From assembly GCA_018398585.1 (NCBI GenBank), contig JAGTTD010000016.1:27451212-27515211 (forward strand): 64,000 nt of DNA, read 5' to 3'. Each line of letters starts with the position of its first letter. Positions within the stretch are counted from its first letter, which is position 1. The notes under the pieces are model-generated. The model made no database searches, was not told the origin of the DNA, and saw only the letters and a list, made by a program, of their open reading frames with translations. Made by a program: the position numbers and the translations under genes. Positions 44,040-64,000 of this stretch are shown here, piece after piece. Source of the DNA: Simmondsia chinensis. Lineage: Eukaryota > Streptophyta > Magnoliopsida > Caryophyllales > Simmondsiaceae.

Positions 44040-47000
44040 ATGGATAATCTTGTTTTATTTTATTTCTTAATCATTTTGATCTCCCCAACCATTCTAAAGG
44101 GTCCTTCGGTCTCGCACTGCGCCTTATTATCGTCCTGTGATCAATCCCCATATCCTGAAATGTGTGATCTCTACCTCCGCAGCAGTCAGTTGTCAACATC
44201 TGATAACACCCATTTCGTGCTTCGTGATGTAGCGGTCCAAGCTGCCCTGAGCCAGGCCCAGGAAGCACACAAGTTTGTGTCATCGATGGGTCCGGGTTTT
44301 ATGGACGAGCGAGCCAAGATGGCGTGGGAAGATTGTCTGGAACTTTATGAGGACACTGTGTATCATCTTAATCAGACTATGTTGTCTAGAAAGCTGATTG
44401 ATTTTCAAGATGTCCAAACGTATTTGAGTGCAGCTGTTACAAATCAAGAGACATGCAAAAATGGGTTTACTGATTTTAACTTGTCCTCTCATATAGAGCC
44501 CTTGGCGTTCACAATGACCAACTTCACCAAGTTACTCAGCAATGCACTTGCAATCAACAAGGCTTCAATACCGTCATCACATACCGAATACACCAGGAAA
44601 AAAGTTAATGGGCGACGATTGTTAGCCGCTGGATTCCCATCATGGGTATCTGCGGTTGATAAAAAGCTCCTTCAGTCATCTGGGCCAGCACGAAGGGCTG
44701 ATCTAGTGGTGGCTCTCGATGGTTCAGGCAACTACAGGACCATATCCGAGGCAGTAGCTGCTTCAAAAAAGCGACGAAATGGTAACAAGAGATTAGTTAT
44801 ATATGTCAAGGCAGGCGTATATAAGGAGAATGTCGTGATAAAGAAAGAGATGAAGAATTTGATGCTAATAGGAGATGGGATTGATGCCACAGTTGTGACT
44901 AACAACAAGAACGCTAATGATGGATCGACTACCTTTCGTTCTGCTACTGTTGGTGAGTTTCTTACCTTAACTACTCCATTGTATTCTCTCACATATGACA
45001 CAATGATATAATCAAAATCGCTATCCTCTATCCTCTATCCTCTATCTCTACCATTACCTTCTTCTTATCAGTGATGTGTGCTTGATGTGGCTTACTTTGA
45101 GTTTGTTGTTCTGCTCGTCGTGTGTTTGGCCCTACTCATGATTGATGCTATCCTGCTGCCAGGTCTTTCGTTCTATGCTGCGGACCAGATTCTCAAGGTT
45201 GGGGGTCCTCGGAAACAGCCTCTATTCAGGGTGGCCCCTTGAAGGGGGAAGGCTGCGTACATCTACCCTTCCCAGGCCCTGCTTTTGCGGGAGCCCTTAG
45301 AGACACTGGGTCTGTTGTTGTTGTTTTAAATCAAAATTGCTATAGACTATAATTCAACACGATTAAAGGGGAATCTCTTTTGGTGGCTTATGATTTATTC
45401 ATTTGCTCAAACCTAATCAAACAAGACTTAAGTGCAAAAGGTTTGAACACTGCAATAAGAGTGGGACTAGATCATAATGATTCAATCAAATCTCGAATCG
45501 AATAACCTTATCCTACTAGGGCTTTTGTTGAGACTACTAGTGCTGCCTGTCGGGGGTGGATGTACACAGCCTTACCCCTTTAAGGTGTTACCCTAGAGAA
45601 AAGCTTTTTCCGAGGACCCTTGGCCTAAGAATCATAGAAGCAGCTTATGCACGTATTAATGTTAGTAAATGCATGCATACGCGGATTGGCTATTTTTAAT
45701 TTGGCAAATGATAAATAACGCCCCGGGGTGAAGTTTAGGGGATTATTAATTGCCCTTTTTGTTTCCATGTAAATATTAAAAATATTTTATTATATATATT
45801 ATATTTTGTATCCTAATTAATAACTTTTTTAACTACATTTTCTCTTTGCCTCTCCATCTAATTGATGTATTTAAGGTAATTAATACCTCTTATCTATTGC
45901 TCCGGTGGTGATGAATAGTTTTAATTTATCAGGACAACAATTTGACGTATCATGCAAAATCTAAATTTATTTTTTTCCGTGGGCTTTTTTGGACTTTGTT
46001 TTGGTGGATGCATCTATTTTATACTGAAAGTTACTTCTCTAATTATCGAAAAAAGCAAAATCTAGTATAACGGTGTTTAGAGGAAAAAAAATGTTTTAAG
46101 AGTTATTTAATTCATAATGTTTGAAATTTATTTAAATTAATTTTGATCTTTTTTTTCTATTTAAAATGGTCCTTAATATTTATAAATTTATTTAGCCGGC
46201 CTCACTTTTTTTTATTGTTTAAAAGAGTCCTCGATATTTTTTTGGATAAATTTGAATATTACAGATTATTTTGAATAAAATAAAAGATAGAAGATCAATT
46301 TAAATAAACCTGAAAACATTAAGGAACAATGCAGTTAATAACTCCGATATTAATTTTTAAATTATTTTATTAATATTACGTGGATATTTGTCGAGTATAA
46401 GTTATTTTTGGGTTTTCTGTGTAAAATTATGTTTAAAAGAGATCAATTTTCTCTTAAGCACATCAACTTTATAGTTTCTTTTAGAAAATCACACGTTTTT
46501 TTGACTTGTTATAAAGCTTGAAAGATTCTATTTATTTTGTACTTGAGCAAAGACGAGCCATCTCGTTCAGATTTAGTCAAGCCCATGCCACAAGATGTTG
46601 GAGCTCGTGGGCTCTTGATCGATCCCAAATGTATCTAAATGAGACTATTTTGATATAATTTACTACCTTAACAGAATAAAGCCAAATTCGGGCCTGAATA
46701 AGTGGATTTCAAGTCCTAAAGAGCCTATCGAGCTTAAACTAGCCTAAATAAGGTGAGCTTTGAATTGAGCTCAAGCCAAGCTAAGTGTTGGCAAGTTGTT
46801 GCACCTGAAGCTTGACTAGCTTAGACTCGTATTGGTTCATATATTCACCTCTCTGTACGCTCAAACTTTTGAGATAATTGGTTCTTCGACAAGTAGTTTC
46901 TCATTTATTACTCTTATCATCACATATTCAGGTGTCTCCGCCGATGGCTTCATAGCAAGAGGAATAACATTTGAGAACACTGCCGGGCCGGATAAGCACC

Positions 47001-48567
47001 AGGCAGTGGCACTTAGATCAGGTTCAGACTACTCAGTCTTCTATGGTTGTAGCTTCAACGGCTACCAGGACACCCTCTATGTCTACGCCAAACGTCAGTT
47101 CTACCGCGACTGCCTCATCTCTGGCACCGTCGACTTCATCTTCGGAGATGCTACTGCTGTCCTGCAAGGTTGCACCATCCATGTCCGCAAGCCCATGCCC
47201 CACCAGCAAAACACAGTCACCGCCCAAAGCAGATCTGACCCCAATGAGAACACCGGTATCGTCCAATGGGAAATGTCATGTAGTATCTAATTTGTGTAAC
47301 TAATCGTGTGGCTGAAAACCGTCCTTCTATAGAAATAACCTTAAACTGGTTACTATTTAACAATTTAGTAACGTTTGCCATGCATATCCGGCACACAAAT
47401 TGATTCATTTTACAACAACGACAAACTCAGTGCCTCTAAGGGCTCCCGCATAAGCAGGGGCTCAAATTGATTCATTTTATAAGTATTAATGGCGAGCCAG
47501 CTATACTCATATGTTAACCTTTCTTTGATACTAGTCATATTTGAATTTTTTAAAACTTTACTTACGTGTAGGCCTTTCCTCAACCATATCCCTCCCCGTC
47601 TTCTAGTCTATATTTTTACCAAAGAGGGCACCAACACGCCGTTACCAGATCCCATTAGAACTCCAAAGTTAAGCGTGCTTGGGCGAGAGTAGTATCAGGA
47701 TGGGTGACCTCCTGAGAAGTCCTCACCCTCAAGTTGGGGGCACTCGGAAACAGCCTCTCTTCAAATTAACACCCTGAAGGGGGAAGGCTGCGTACATCCG
47801 CCCCTCCCAGACCCTGCGTAGGCGGGATCCCTTGAGGCACTGGGTATGTTCTATATTTTTGGTTATAGACAGTTAAATCCACTATTAACTGTAAAAGCTA
47901 TGTACAATCCAACTCTATTAGAGACTTGGCATTTGAGATTCACGTATAACTCCTAGCGAGTTTTCGTCTTAGTGTTAATTGGCATTAGGTAGATAGTCCA
48001 CTATGAAAATATATATTTTGTTCGTTCTTTCTTACAACACAGACATTTGACTTTTTATTAGATGCACATGTAAAATCCTTAATACTCATCTTCTGGATTT
48101 TATTATAATCTGTTATTAAGATCTTGTGTTTTTTGGCCTTCCTTTCTCATGATTTGATGTGTGACGTCTTAATGAACTCACATTTACATTTCTTAATAGG
48201 TATTGTGATCCACAGCTCCCGAATTACAGCTAGCCCAGACTTGGTTCCAGTCCAGGAATCATTCCGGACATTTCTAGGCAGGCCATGGAAGGAGTACTCA
48301 AGGGTGGTCGTGATGAGAAGCTACTTGGGCAAGTTGGTGAACCCGGAAGGTTGGGCCCCTTGGAATGGTGACTTTGCGCTTAAGACACTTTACTACGGTG
48401 AGTACATGAACATCGGGCCTGGGGCGGGGACTTCTGGCAGGGTTAAGTGGCCTGGGTATCACGTCATAGGGAGCCAATTGGAAGCCGAAAAATTCACCGT
48501 CGGGAACTTTTTGGCAGGAGATCAATGGATTCCTACCACCGGAGTTCCCTTCACGCCTGGGTTGTGA
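44040..48567 (+). CDS. Pectin methylesterase with PMEI pro-region (type I)
   Basis: Exons 44040-44952, 46932-47255 and 48200-48567 (both introns phase 1, GT...AG); 534 residues, normal for the family. Residues 1-27 form a signal peptide. About 27-175 is a PMEI-like pro-region with its cysteines (CDQSPYPEMC, WEDCLELYEDTV, NQETC). RRLL at 192-195 is the subtilase processing motif. The catalytic domain spans about 220-530 with GVYKENV, GYQDTLYVY (Asp351), GTVDFIFGDA (Asp372) and LGRPWKEYSRVV (Arg440), so the catalytic residues are present. It de-esterifies homogalacturonan in the cell wall, releasing methanol; the pro-region keeps it inactive until cleaved in the Golgi. Joins were chosen because they restore ATVGVSADGF and NTGIVIHSS, family-conserved reading. 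Introns 1 (1,979 bp) and 2 (944 bp) carry SINE/LINE tails and a full 5S SINE, without harming splice sites. Confidence 0.94.
45179..45327 (+). mobile_element. RTE/SINE 3' tail fragment in PME intron 1
   Basis: AAGGTTGGGGGTCCTCGG, then GGAAACAGCCTC, GGCTGCGTACATCTACC and GGGAGCCCTTAG, ending ACACTGGGTCTG(TTG)n. No 5S head visible, so a LINE tail or truncated SINE. Confidence 0.75.
45535..45640 (-). mobile_element. Degenerate RTE/SINE tail in PME intron 1
   Basis: GGGGTGGATGTACACAGCC, TTACCCTAGAGAAAAGC and TTTCCGAGGACCC: the inverse of the tail just upstream, about 210 bp apart. Ends ragged. Confidence 0.55.
45980..46060 (+). repeat. Possible LINE 3' end in PME intron 1
   Basis: GTGGGCTTTTTTGGACTTTG and TTCTCTAATTATCGAAAAAA resemble the end of the non-autonomous LINE at 41.2 kb. 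Only the last ~80 bases are similar. Confidence 0.35.
47396..47479 (-). mobile_element. 50-bp SINE/LINE tail insertion in PME intron 2
   Basis: The 17-bp word CAAATTGATTCATTTTA occurs at 47396-47412 and 47463-47479. Between them lie only 50 bases (47413-47462), which are the minus-strand form of the very end of the shared tail: CAACAACGACAAACTCAGTG, then AAGGGCTCCCGC. A minimal target-primed insertion. Confidence 0.85.
47618..47849 (+). mobile_element. 5S rRNA-derived SINE, copy F, in PME intron 2
   Basis: 11-bp target duplication TCTATATTTTT (47607-47617 and 47850-47860). Full-length: ACCAAAGAGGGCACC start, GATCCCATTAGAACTCC, AAGTTAAGCGTGCTTGGGC, GAGAGTAGTATCAGGATGG, AAGTCCTCACCCTCAAG, then GGCTGCGTACATCC and GGGATCCCTTGAGGCACTGG. 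Sense orientation with respect to PME. Confidence 0.92.
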
Positions 48568-48896
48568 AGTACACATTTAATATATTTGTGTATGGTATGT
48601 GTGTATTAAGGAAATTTATATAGAAAATTTAAATAACAGACTGTTATTGTCAAGGTAATAAGTATTATTATCAGAGTAATAATGTGACTTATAAAGAATA
48701 ATAGCCACAAGATACCCTGATACTAATAATATTGCCTTGTCAATAACAGATCCATTTAAATATATAAATGTATAAATTGTATATATTTTACTTGCATATC
48801 TAGTGTTGGTCTAAGTGTATAGTTAAACAATCACTTAAATAAAGAGCAAATTTTATTGTTAAATAATTAATTTACAAAGTCTCTGACGGTATAATC
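48568..48896. other. PME 3' flank
   Basis: Probable 3' UTR. An imperfect inverted pair, TAACAGACTGTTATTGTCAA and TTGTCAATAACAG near 48635-48750, may be a small MITE. Polyadenylation site not fixed. Confidence 0.4.
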
Positions 48897-49131
48897 AGGG
48901 TTCATTTACCAGGCACTGGATCCCATTAGAACTTTGAAGTTAAGCATGCTTGGACGAGAGTAGCACAAGGATGGGTGACTTCCTGTGAAGTCCTTGTGTT
49001 ACCAACCCCATAAAGTTGGGTGTGCTCGAAAACAGCCTCTCGGATATATCCACCCTTCCCAGAGCACGCTTATGCGGAAGCCCTTGAGGCACGGGGTCTG
49101 TTGCTGTTATTGTTGTCGTCGTCGCCTAAGG
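48897..49131 (+). mobile_element. 5S rRNA-derived SINE, copy G
   Basis: 9-bp target duplication GGTATAATC (48888-48896 and 49132-49140). The 5S head (GGATCCCATTAGAACTTTG, AAGTTAAGCATGCTTGGAC, GAGAGTAGCACAAGG) includes the 5S-type end CCTTGTGTTACC, like copy A. The tail ends CACGGGGTCTGTTGCTG plus TTG/GTC repeats. The tail is shortened internally. It lies 330 bp past the PME stop. Confidence 0.85.
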
Positions 49132-49140
49132 GGTATAATC

Positions 49141-49540
49141 CTCATCAAGTTTAATCAAGATAGTGTCTTACAACTGTGCTATGAAGGTCATGTGTAAACG
49201 AGTTGAGTCAAATTACATATTTAACATGTTGATTCGTTATTTAGCTCAGAGTCTCGGCTCCTTTAAGCTTGAGAAGAGCTAAGCTAACTCGTTTAACAAG
49301 TTATTTACTCCATTTGTCGCTATTACTTTTAAATTTGTTCTAATCGATCTCTCTCTCCCCCCCTCCAAAAAAAAAAAAAAATCCTTAATGTTAATAACTT
49401 TCTTCTAATTAGTACCTTGATTTAAAATGTTCCCCATTGTTTAATCTTGTAAAAAAAAAATAGTAGTTGGTGACCAAAATCAAATAAATATTAAAGAAAC
49501 TGCCTTTTTTTTTTTTTCTCCCCGATAATCAACAAAAGAC
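49141..49540. other. Intergenic, nothing recognised
   Basis: Degenerate GAGCTCG-type words near 49200-49300 and homopolymer runs at 49365-49380 and 49505-49520. Confidence 0.35.
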
Positions 49541-49549
49541 AATCATACA

Positions 49550-49937
49550 GGGTTATTTATATTTTACTACCCTGACCTTTTTGGTAATTATAAAAAGAAC
49601 CCTAACGTTTTGAAATTATTAAAAAAGGACCCCGAGGTTTTATCGTATTAACAAAAATGACCCTCTTCAGCAAATAAGGGAAAATGACTTCCCTTTCAAA
49701 ACGGAGAAATCATAATTTTGTGTGGCCCAAAAACCTTCACAGTAATTATCATGCAAATTTAGATTGAATCGAAATAAACCAGATGGCCTAAAAACCTTTC
49801 AAAATGACATCAGATGGCCGGAGAATGTCCTTTTTATTAATACAATAAAACCTCGGGGTCCTTTGTAATAATTCCAAAATGTCAAGATTCTTTTTACAAT
49901 TATCTAAAAGGTCAGGGTAGTAAAATATAAATAACCC
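49550..49937. mobile_element. MULE-type MITE (388 bp)
   Basis: Long inverted arms: GGGTTATTTATATTTTACTA at left, TAGTAAAATATAAATAACCC at right. 9-bp flanks AATCATACA (49541-49549) and AATCATATA (49938-49946), 8/9 match. Best preserved member of the family also seen at 8455 and 15053. Confidence 0.88.
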
Positions 49938-49959
49938 AATCATATATATAAGGTGACGT

Positions 49960-50410
49960 TCTTACAAGAGGATGAGAGGGGCGAATCCTAGCCCTCTATT
50001 TTAATGAACGGCCAAGATTTGTTGGACATTAAAAAAAAAATTTATGGCCAAGATTTGTTGAGTATTGAAAAAATAATAATAATAATAATTTTCTTCTCTT
50101 ACACCTTCTTTCTTTCTGTCCTATGACAGGGTATGAATATATATATATGGTGTCGTTTTTATGAGAGAGTGAGAGCGTGAGAGGGACGAATCCTGGCCCT
50201 CTATTGTAATGAACGGCCAGGATTTGTTAAACATTAAAAAGATAACAGTTTATGACTCATATCCCTTCATAGGACAGAAAGAAAGAAGGGATAAGGGAGG
50301 AAAATTAATTTTTCCCAATACTCTACAAATCTTTGCCGTAAATTGTTATTTTTTCTAATGTTCAAACAAATCTTAACAGTCTATTATAATGGAGAGCCAG
50401 AATTTGCTTA
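49960..50410. repeat. Foldback / duplicated element
   Basis: The unit ACGAATCCTGGCCCTCTATT-AATGAACGGCCAGGATTTGTT, quoted in two parts, occurs at about 49982-50020 and 50188-50229, with a third worn copy near 50375-50405. A perfect 22-bp inverted pair (50104-50125 and 50268-50289; CTTTCTTTCTGTCC / GGACAGAAAGAAAG) encloses the second unit. Confidence 0.7.
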
Positions 50411-50560
50411 TCTCACGCTATATATATATATATATATATACACAAAAAGAAGATGGATCAAATTGTATAAACTTGAAAACATCAATCACCAATGAAATAA
50501 ATAACTCCTCGTTTAACTCAATGAGCTCAATCTTAACTTGTTTAAATGACGCGTTAATAC

Positions 50561-51290
50561 AACAGCAACAACAACCTAGTGCCTCAAAGAGGCTCCCACA
50601 AAAATAGGGTCTAAAAAAGTAATATGCACGCAGCATTTTACCCCTGCACAGAAGTGGTTTTCGAAGGGACTGCAATCCTAAAGAAACACTATACAAGTCA
50701 AATGAAAAACACTTTACAGGTCAAATGAAAAACAGACACGTTTAATACATACAAGCAAACAAGCATTACTCAAGTCAAATGAAGCAACGACAATAACAGA
50801 CATGCAAGCTTATTGCACTATGGATTGGCATCGGTGTACTCCTCTCTCCTAACAGCTAGGTTGACCACACGTAATTTTAATTGCGACTTATCTATATATG
50901 AGGTAATATCTTCAGTAAGGTTTCAATGGGTAAGTCCCACCTAATCATCTCCCACCATCTTTCTTTGGCCTGCCTCTACCTTTTTTCTATAGTATACTAC
51001 ATAGTTCATATTTCCTCACAACGGCAGTAGTCGACCTGCTATTAACATGTCTAAACCATTGCAGACGTTGCTCTCGCATTTTATTTTCAACGGGAGTCCA
51101 GCCTAATTTATTTCGAATAACGTCTTTTTTATCACGTCCTTTCTAGAATGTCTACACATCCACCGCAACATCCTCGTCTCTATCACCTTCAACTTCTGGG
51201 TGTGATGTTGTTTAATTGACTAACATTCAACGCCATATAACACAGCTAGTCTCACTATTATCTTATAATATTTTCTCATCACCTTTAGGA
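50561..51290 (-). mobile_element. RTE-type LINE, 3' fragment
   Basis: Starts (as its 3' end) with CAGCAACAACAACC and GTGCCTCAAAGAGGCTCCC. The coding remnant, read on the minus strand, has ETRMLRWMCRHSRKD, NKLGWTPVENKMREQRLQW and KGRGRPKK with stops. About 35 kb from the copy at 18 kb, and more diverged. Confidence 0.78.
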
Positions 51291-52104
51291 AAAAGGTTAA
51301 ATGGCACATTAGTAATGAGCCTAAATGTACCCTAACGAGCCAACTTCAAGCACAAATGTACAGAGCCCAAAACTCAATAAGCCTAATGAAGCTTAATTGG
51401 GAGCTCGTTAAACCACTTCCGAGCTTAATTCAAGTTTAAGCCAATCCAAACCTTTGAAACATAGGACTTGGCTCAGCTCAGCTTATTTATAGTCCTACGC
51501 ACGAGGCCCACACGAAAACCAATGGTTTTCAAACAAAAAAAAAAAATTGCCCCTTCTCTAGACCAGCTCTCGACTGATCGAGAATTTTTCCGCCTATTTG
51601 GCCAAACTTCTCTTTTAAGACAAATGCATTTAAGAAAAAATTTCTTTTTCACAATTTAAGGATATTTGATTTAAAAAGAAAAATAATCTTTAATTCAAAA
51701 TAGAAATTGTTTTCCTGCTTTTAAATATAAGTAAGACAAAAATTAAAAAAAAATAAAAACAATCTCTCTCCATTGAGATAAAAGAAGTAAAAATGAAAAT
51801 TTTCAAAATAAAAATACCATATTCTATTGAAAGTACTAAACACAATCAATGGTTTCACTCACCTTAAATGTGCCAAATTCATCCGAGGTTCAGATCAAAT
51901 TTGAAGGTGGAGCGTAACAAAATAGCAAAACTAAACTCGACGAAAGCAAGACGCGCATTAAAATCATCAATAATATTCTCAATGGATCATTTGACCAAAC
52001 CAGTCGATCGAACGAGAAGTTTTGTTACAAAAATACACAATAAAGGCAGCATTCTTAACGACCGCCATTTTCGATGTTAAGAAAAGGTAAGAGAGAACAG
52101 TATT
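51291..52104. other. Intergenic between LINE and PGM 3' end
   Basis: 51310-51500 carries worn GAGCTCGTTAA words of the hAT MITE type, ending CTCAGCTTATTTATAGTCCT. The rest is AT-rich. PGM transcription would end near its right border. Confidence 0.4.
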
Positions 52105-52110
52105 TTTATT
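52105..52110 (-). terminator. Possible PGM polyadenylation signal
   Basis: TTTATT, i.e. AATAAA on the minus strand, about 255 bases past the PGM stop codon. Plant signals are loose, so this is a candidate only. Confidence 0.35.
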
Positions 52111-52364
52111 CAAGACTACAAAATTGACATAAGAAAACGTGCTCAAAACGCAGAAGTGAGAACCAGAAATGGCAAAATATGCAGTGTTTAGTTCACCTAT
52201 GGGGATGCAGAAAAGCATCGATACCCCGTTATGTAACTGTAACTCAAAATGGACATAGCATTAGAAATGAAAACGAAAACGAAGGAGGAAATATAAAGGG
52301 GGTTTAAGCAGACACAAAAAAGAGCATATATTATGCAACTTAACTGCAAACTCCACCAATTTGT

Positions 52365-62116
<9,752 letters not shown>

Positions 62117-64000
62117 CTGCATGAACCCCATCTCATTAGAGACAAATGAGAAACCCAACAGAAGCTAAATCAATCAAAACACCATCAGTGCGAATCAATG
62201 AAACATAGAAAGTATATAGATCGCAGAAGGAACATACAACATGAGCCATATGAAAAGAACATTAGAAAAAGGATCCACACCATGAAAACTAAGTGAGACA
62301 AAAGTAGGCAAATGGAAATTAGCCACCACAAAAGAACACTAGCAAGATTTGAGACATAAAACAAAGAAAACTAATGCAAACTAAAGGCGGGCAAAATTGC
62401 TTGCTTAGCTCATCTAAAACAAAGACTGGCAAGTGGTAAGCACAGTTCGTAGCTAACTGAGAAGCAGGAAAACGTTTCTTTCTTGGCGGTTTTCAACAGA
62501 ACTCCTCACTGAGTTTTGCCTTGGGCATTACACAAACAACTGGGAGCAAGAAAGGCCTCAACGAAATATTTGGCCCATTTGATTTTCATGATTGAGCCCG
62601 GAGTCGTGAATGTGAAGCTATCCATAACACCCCCAAAGAGAAACTGTCATCTTCCTTCCACAAAGCCACAATTGAACACCGTCAGCAACCCTCCCTCTAA
62701 GATTGTGGAGGGAAGAAGTGAGAGCATTTTGCAGTTCTAGGTGGATAAGCTAAGACTCCAATTATAATTGACTTGAGTTTTTCAATAAGTTGATAGGAAA
62801 GAGTAAAACAATTAAGTTGACTTATGAAAGAACTTACAAGAGGAAAAACAGTGATAGGAAAGAGAGACTGCAAGGCCTAAAAATGAGTTGAAACCTGGCA
62901 TTGTAAATTGAAATGCAACTTCACAAATTATGGACAGAGATGACGTTATCTTCTTAATCTAGACGGTAATGATATGTCAAAAAATACAAATATAGTGATC
63001 ACATCAACATAGAATCATAAATAACGCTCTGGAATACAAGCAGATGATATTGACCTGACAAGATAAGGGGACGATGTATAAGATGTACTCAGGCAACCGC
63101 ATCCTAGACTAGGTCATGCATCAAGAAGACAAGGAAATTGTATTGTCATATGAGCCAATACAAAGCGGAAATGTAAGCACGCTTTCCAATTATTTGGTAA
63201 TATCACAACCCGGGGGAAAGAAGGAAAAGATATGGTGCTGACCCCACAATAACCTTGGATTTTATGTCAAGAGACAAAGAATGCAATAACTTGGCAATCC
63301 AATCATTGACTTCAAAGGTTTATGAGTGTGCTATCATTCATCTTGTCAAGGACAACCAACCCAAACTCCATACCATTTGATGTCACTTGACCATGACTAC
63401 TCAAGATAGAGCCTTGTTCCCCTCACAAACTTAGGCAAATTCCAACCAGCGACAGCATAGGATTGCTCAATGAGATCAACTCCAACGAAACAACTTCAGC
63501 ACTACTAGTCAAATTCCTACAGATTTCTTTCGGATTTCAATGTTTTCCAAAGAAGGAAACACATTTCACAACTGGTTGTCCATCTGCAATCCACTTAAGA
63601 ATTTGTCCATCTGTAATCCACAATAATTTGATCTTATTCATCTTAAAGGCTCTAATCACATCTACGTCCAGATTTTCTAATCATATCTAAATTTTTGAAA
63701 AGGTTTCTGGGAACATGCTGAGGTTTTTGTTGGAATCTTCAAACTATCAAACTCTTTGTACGAATATCAAACTCGCAAGATCGTTGCATTATTAAAAAAG
63801 AAACTCGAATTTACTTTAAATAAGAGGTCATTAGGACTGCTTCTTTTATTGCTTTCAGGGAAAAAAAAAAATAAAGAACAAAGTATTTTGTGTATGCTTA
63901 ACACACTGTCCAGAAAAATCAGGCTAGGATAATAAAGCGCAGTAAACAGACCTAGATCTGTCAGGAAATTTCTGTTATGCTCTAAACAGCCTCAAAGAAT
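62117..64000 (-). other. PGM intron reaching the window edge
   Basis: Exon 62061-62116 starts in phase 1 and needs upstream exons, but no sequence coding for the expected N-terminal PGM residues is found on the minus strand up to 64000. This stretch is therefore read as intron, with the first exon(s) and promoter outside. An ORF at 62516-62740 (plus) has no domain. Confidence 0.55.

Overview
This window looks like nuclear DNA of a flowering plant, most likely a eudicot. It is AT-rich and intron-bearing, it carries plant-type cell-wall and sugar genes, and it is dominated by plant transposon families. The species cannot be named from the sequence. I find three host genes, all apparently intact: a pectin methylesterase inhibitor-like gene (PMEI, + strand, 11486-13259, two exons), a type-I pectin methylesterase (PME, + strand, 44040-48567, three exons) and a cytosolic phosphoglucomutase (PGM, - strand, 52365-62116, sixteen exons seen, first exon(s) beyond the right edge). 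Exon borders were derived by eye from GT/AG sites and conserved protein joins.

Layout: 1-8045 holds two diverged copies of a ~1.5 kb duplicated segment. The first copy is split by a short LTR retroelement at 408-2279 whose only recognisable protein domain is an RRM resembling that of plant polypyrimidine-tract-binding proteins. Between the copies lie a 5S-rRNA-derived SINE, an RTE LINE fragment and a hAT MITE. 8-11 kb holds MITEs and a LINE RNase H relic, followed by the PMEI gene, whose intron contains two SINEs in opposite orientation. 13-25 kb is a MITE desert with an RTE LINE 3' fragment (17994-19085). 25763-30214 is a decayed Ty1/copia element lacking gag. 31-43 kb holds more SINEs, a twin pair of hAT MITEs and two copies of a non-autonomous LINE that encodes only an ORF1-like protein. 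The PME gene, a block of MULE, foldback and LINE pieces, and the PGM gene fill the rest.

The most notable system is a family of SINEs with a 5S rRNA-derived head (seven copies) and a 3' tail that matches the tail of the RTE LINE fragments in the same window. Five copies have convincing target-site duplications (TSDs) of 9-15 bp and one truncated copy has an imperfect 18-bp one. This is the expected picture of a SINE mobilised by a partner LINE. The second is the small LTR element that pairs an RRM-bearing gag-like ORF with a long CU-rich tract in its own LTR.

The PMEI and PME products belong to one pathway (control of pectin methylesterification in the cell wall), but they are 31 kb apart with repeats between them, so nothing shows co-regulation. 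PGM interconverts glucose-1-phosphate and glucose-6-phosphate in the cytosol and is unrelated to them.
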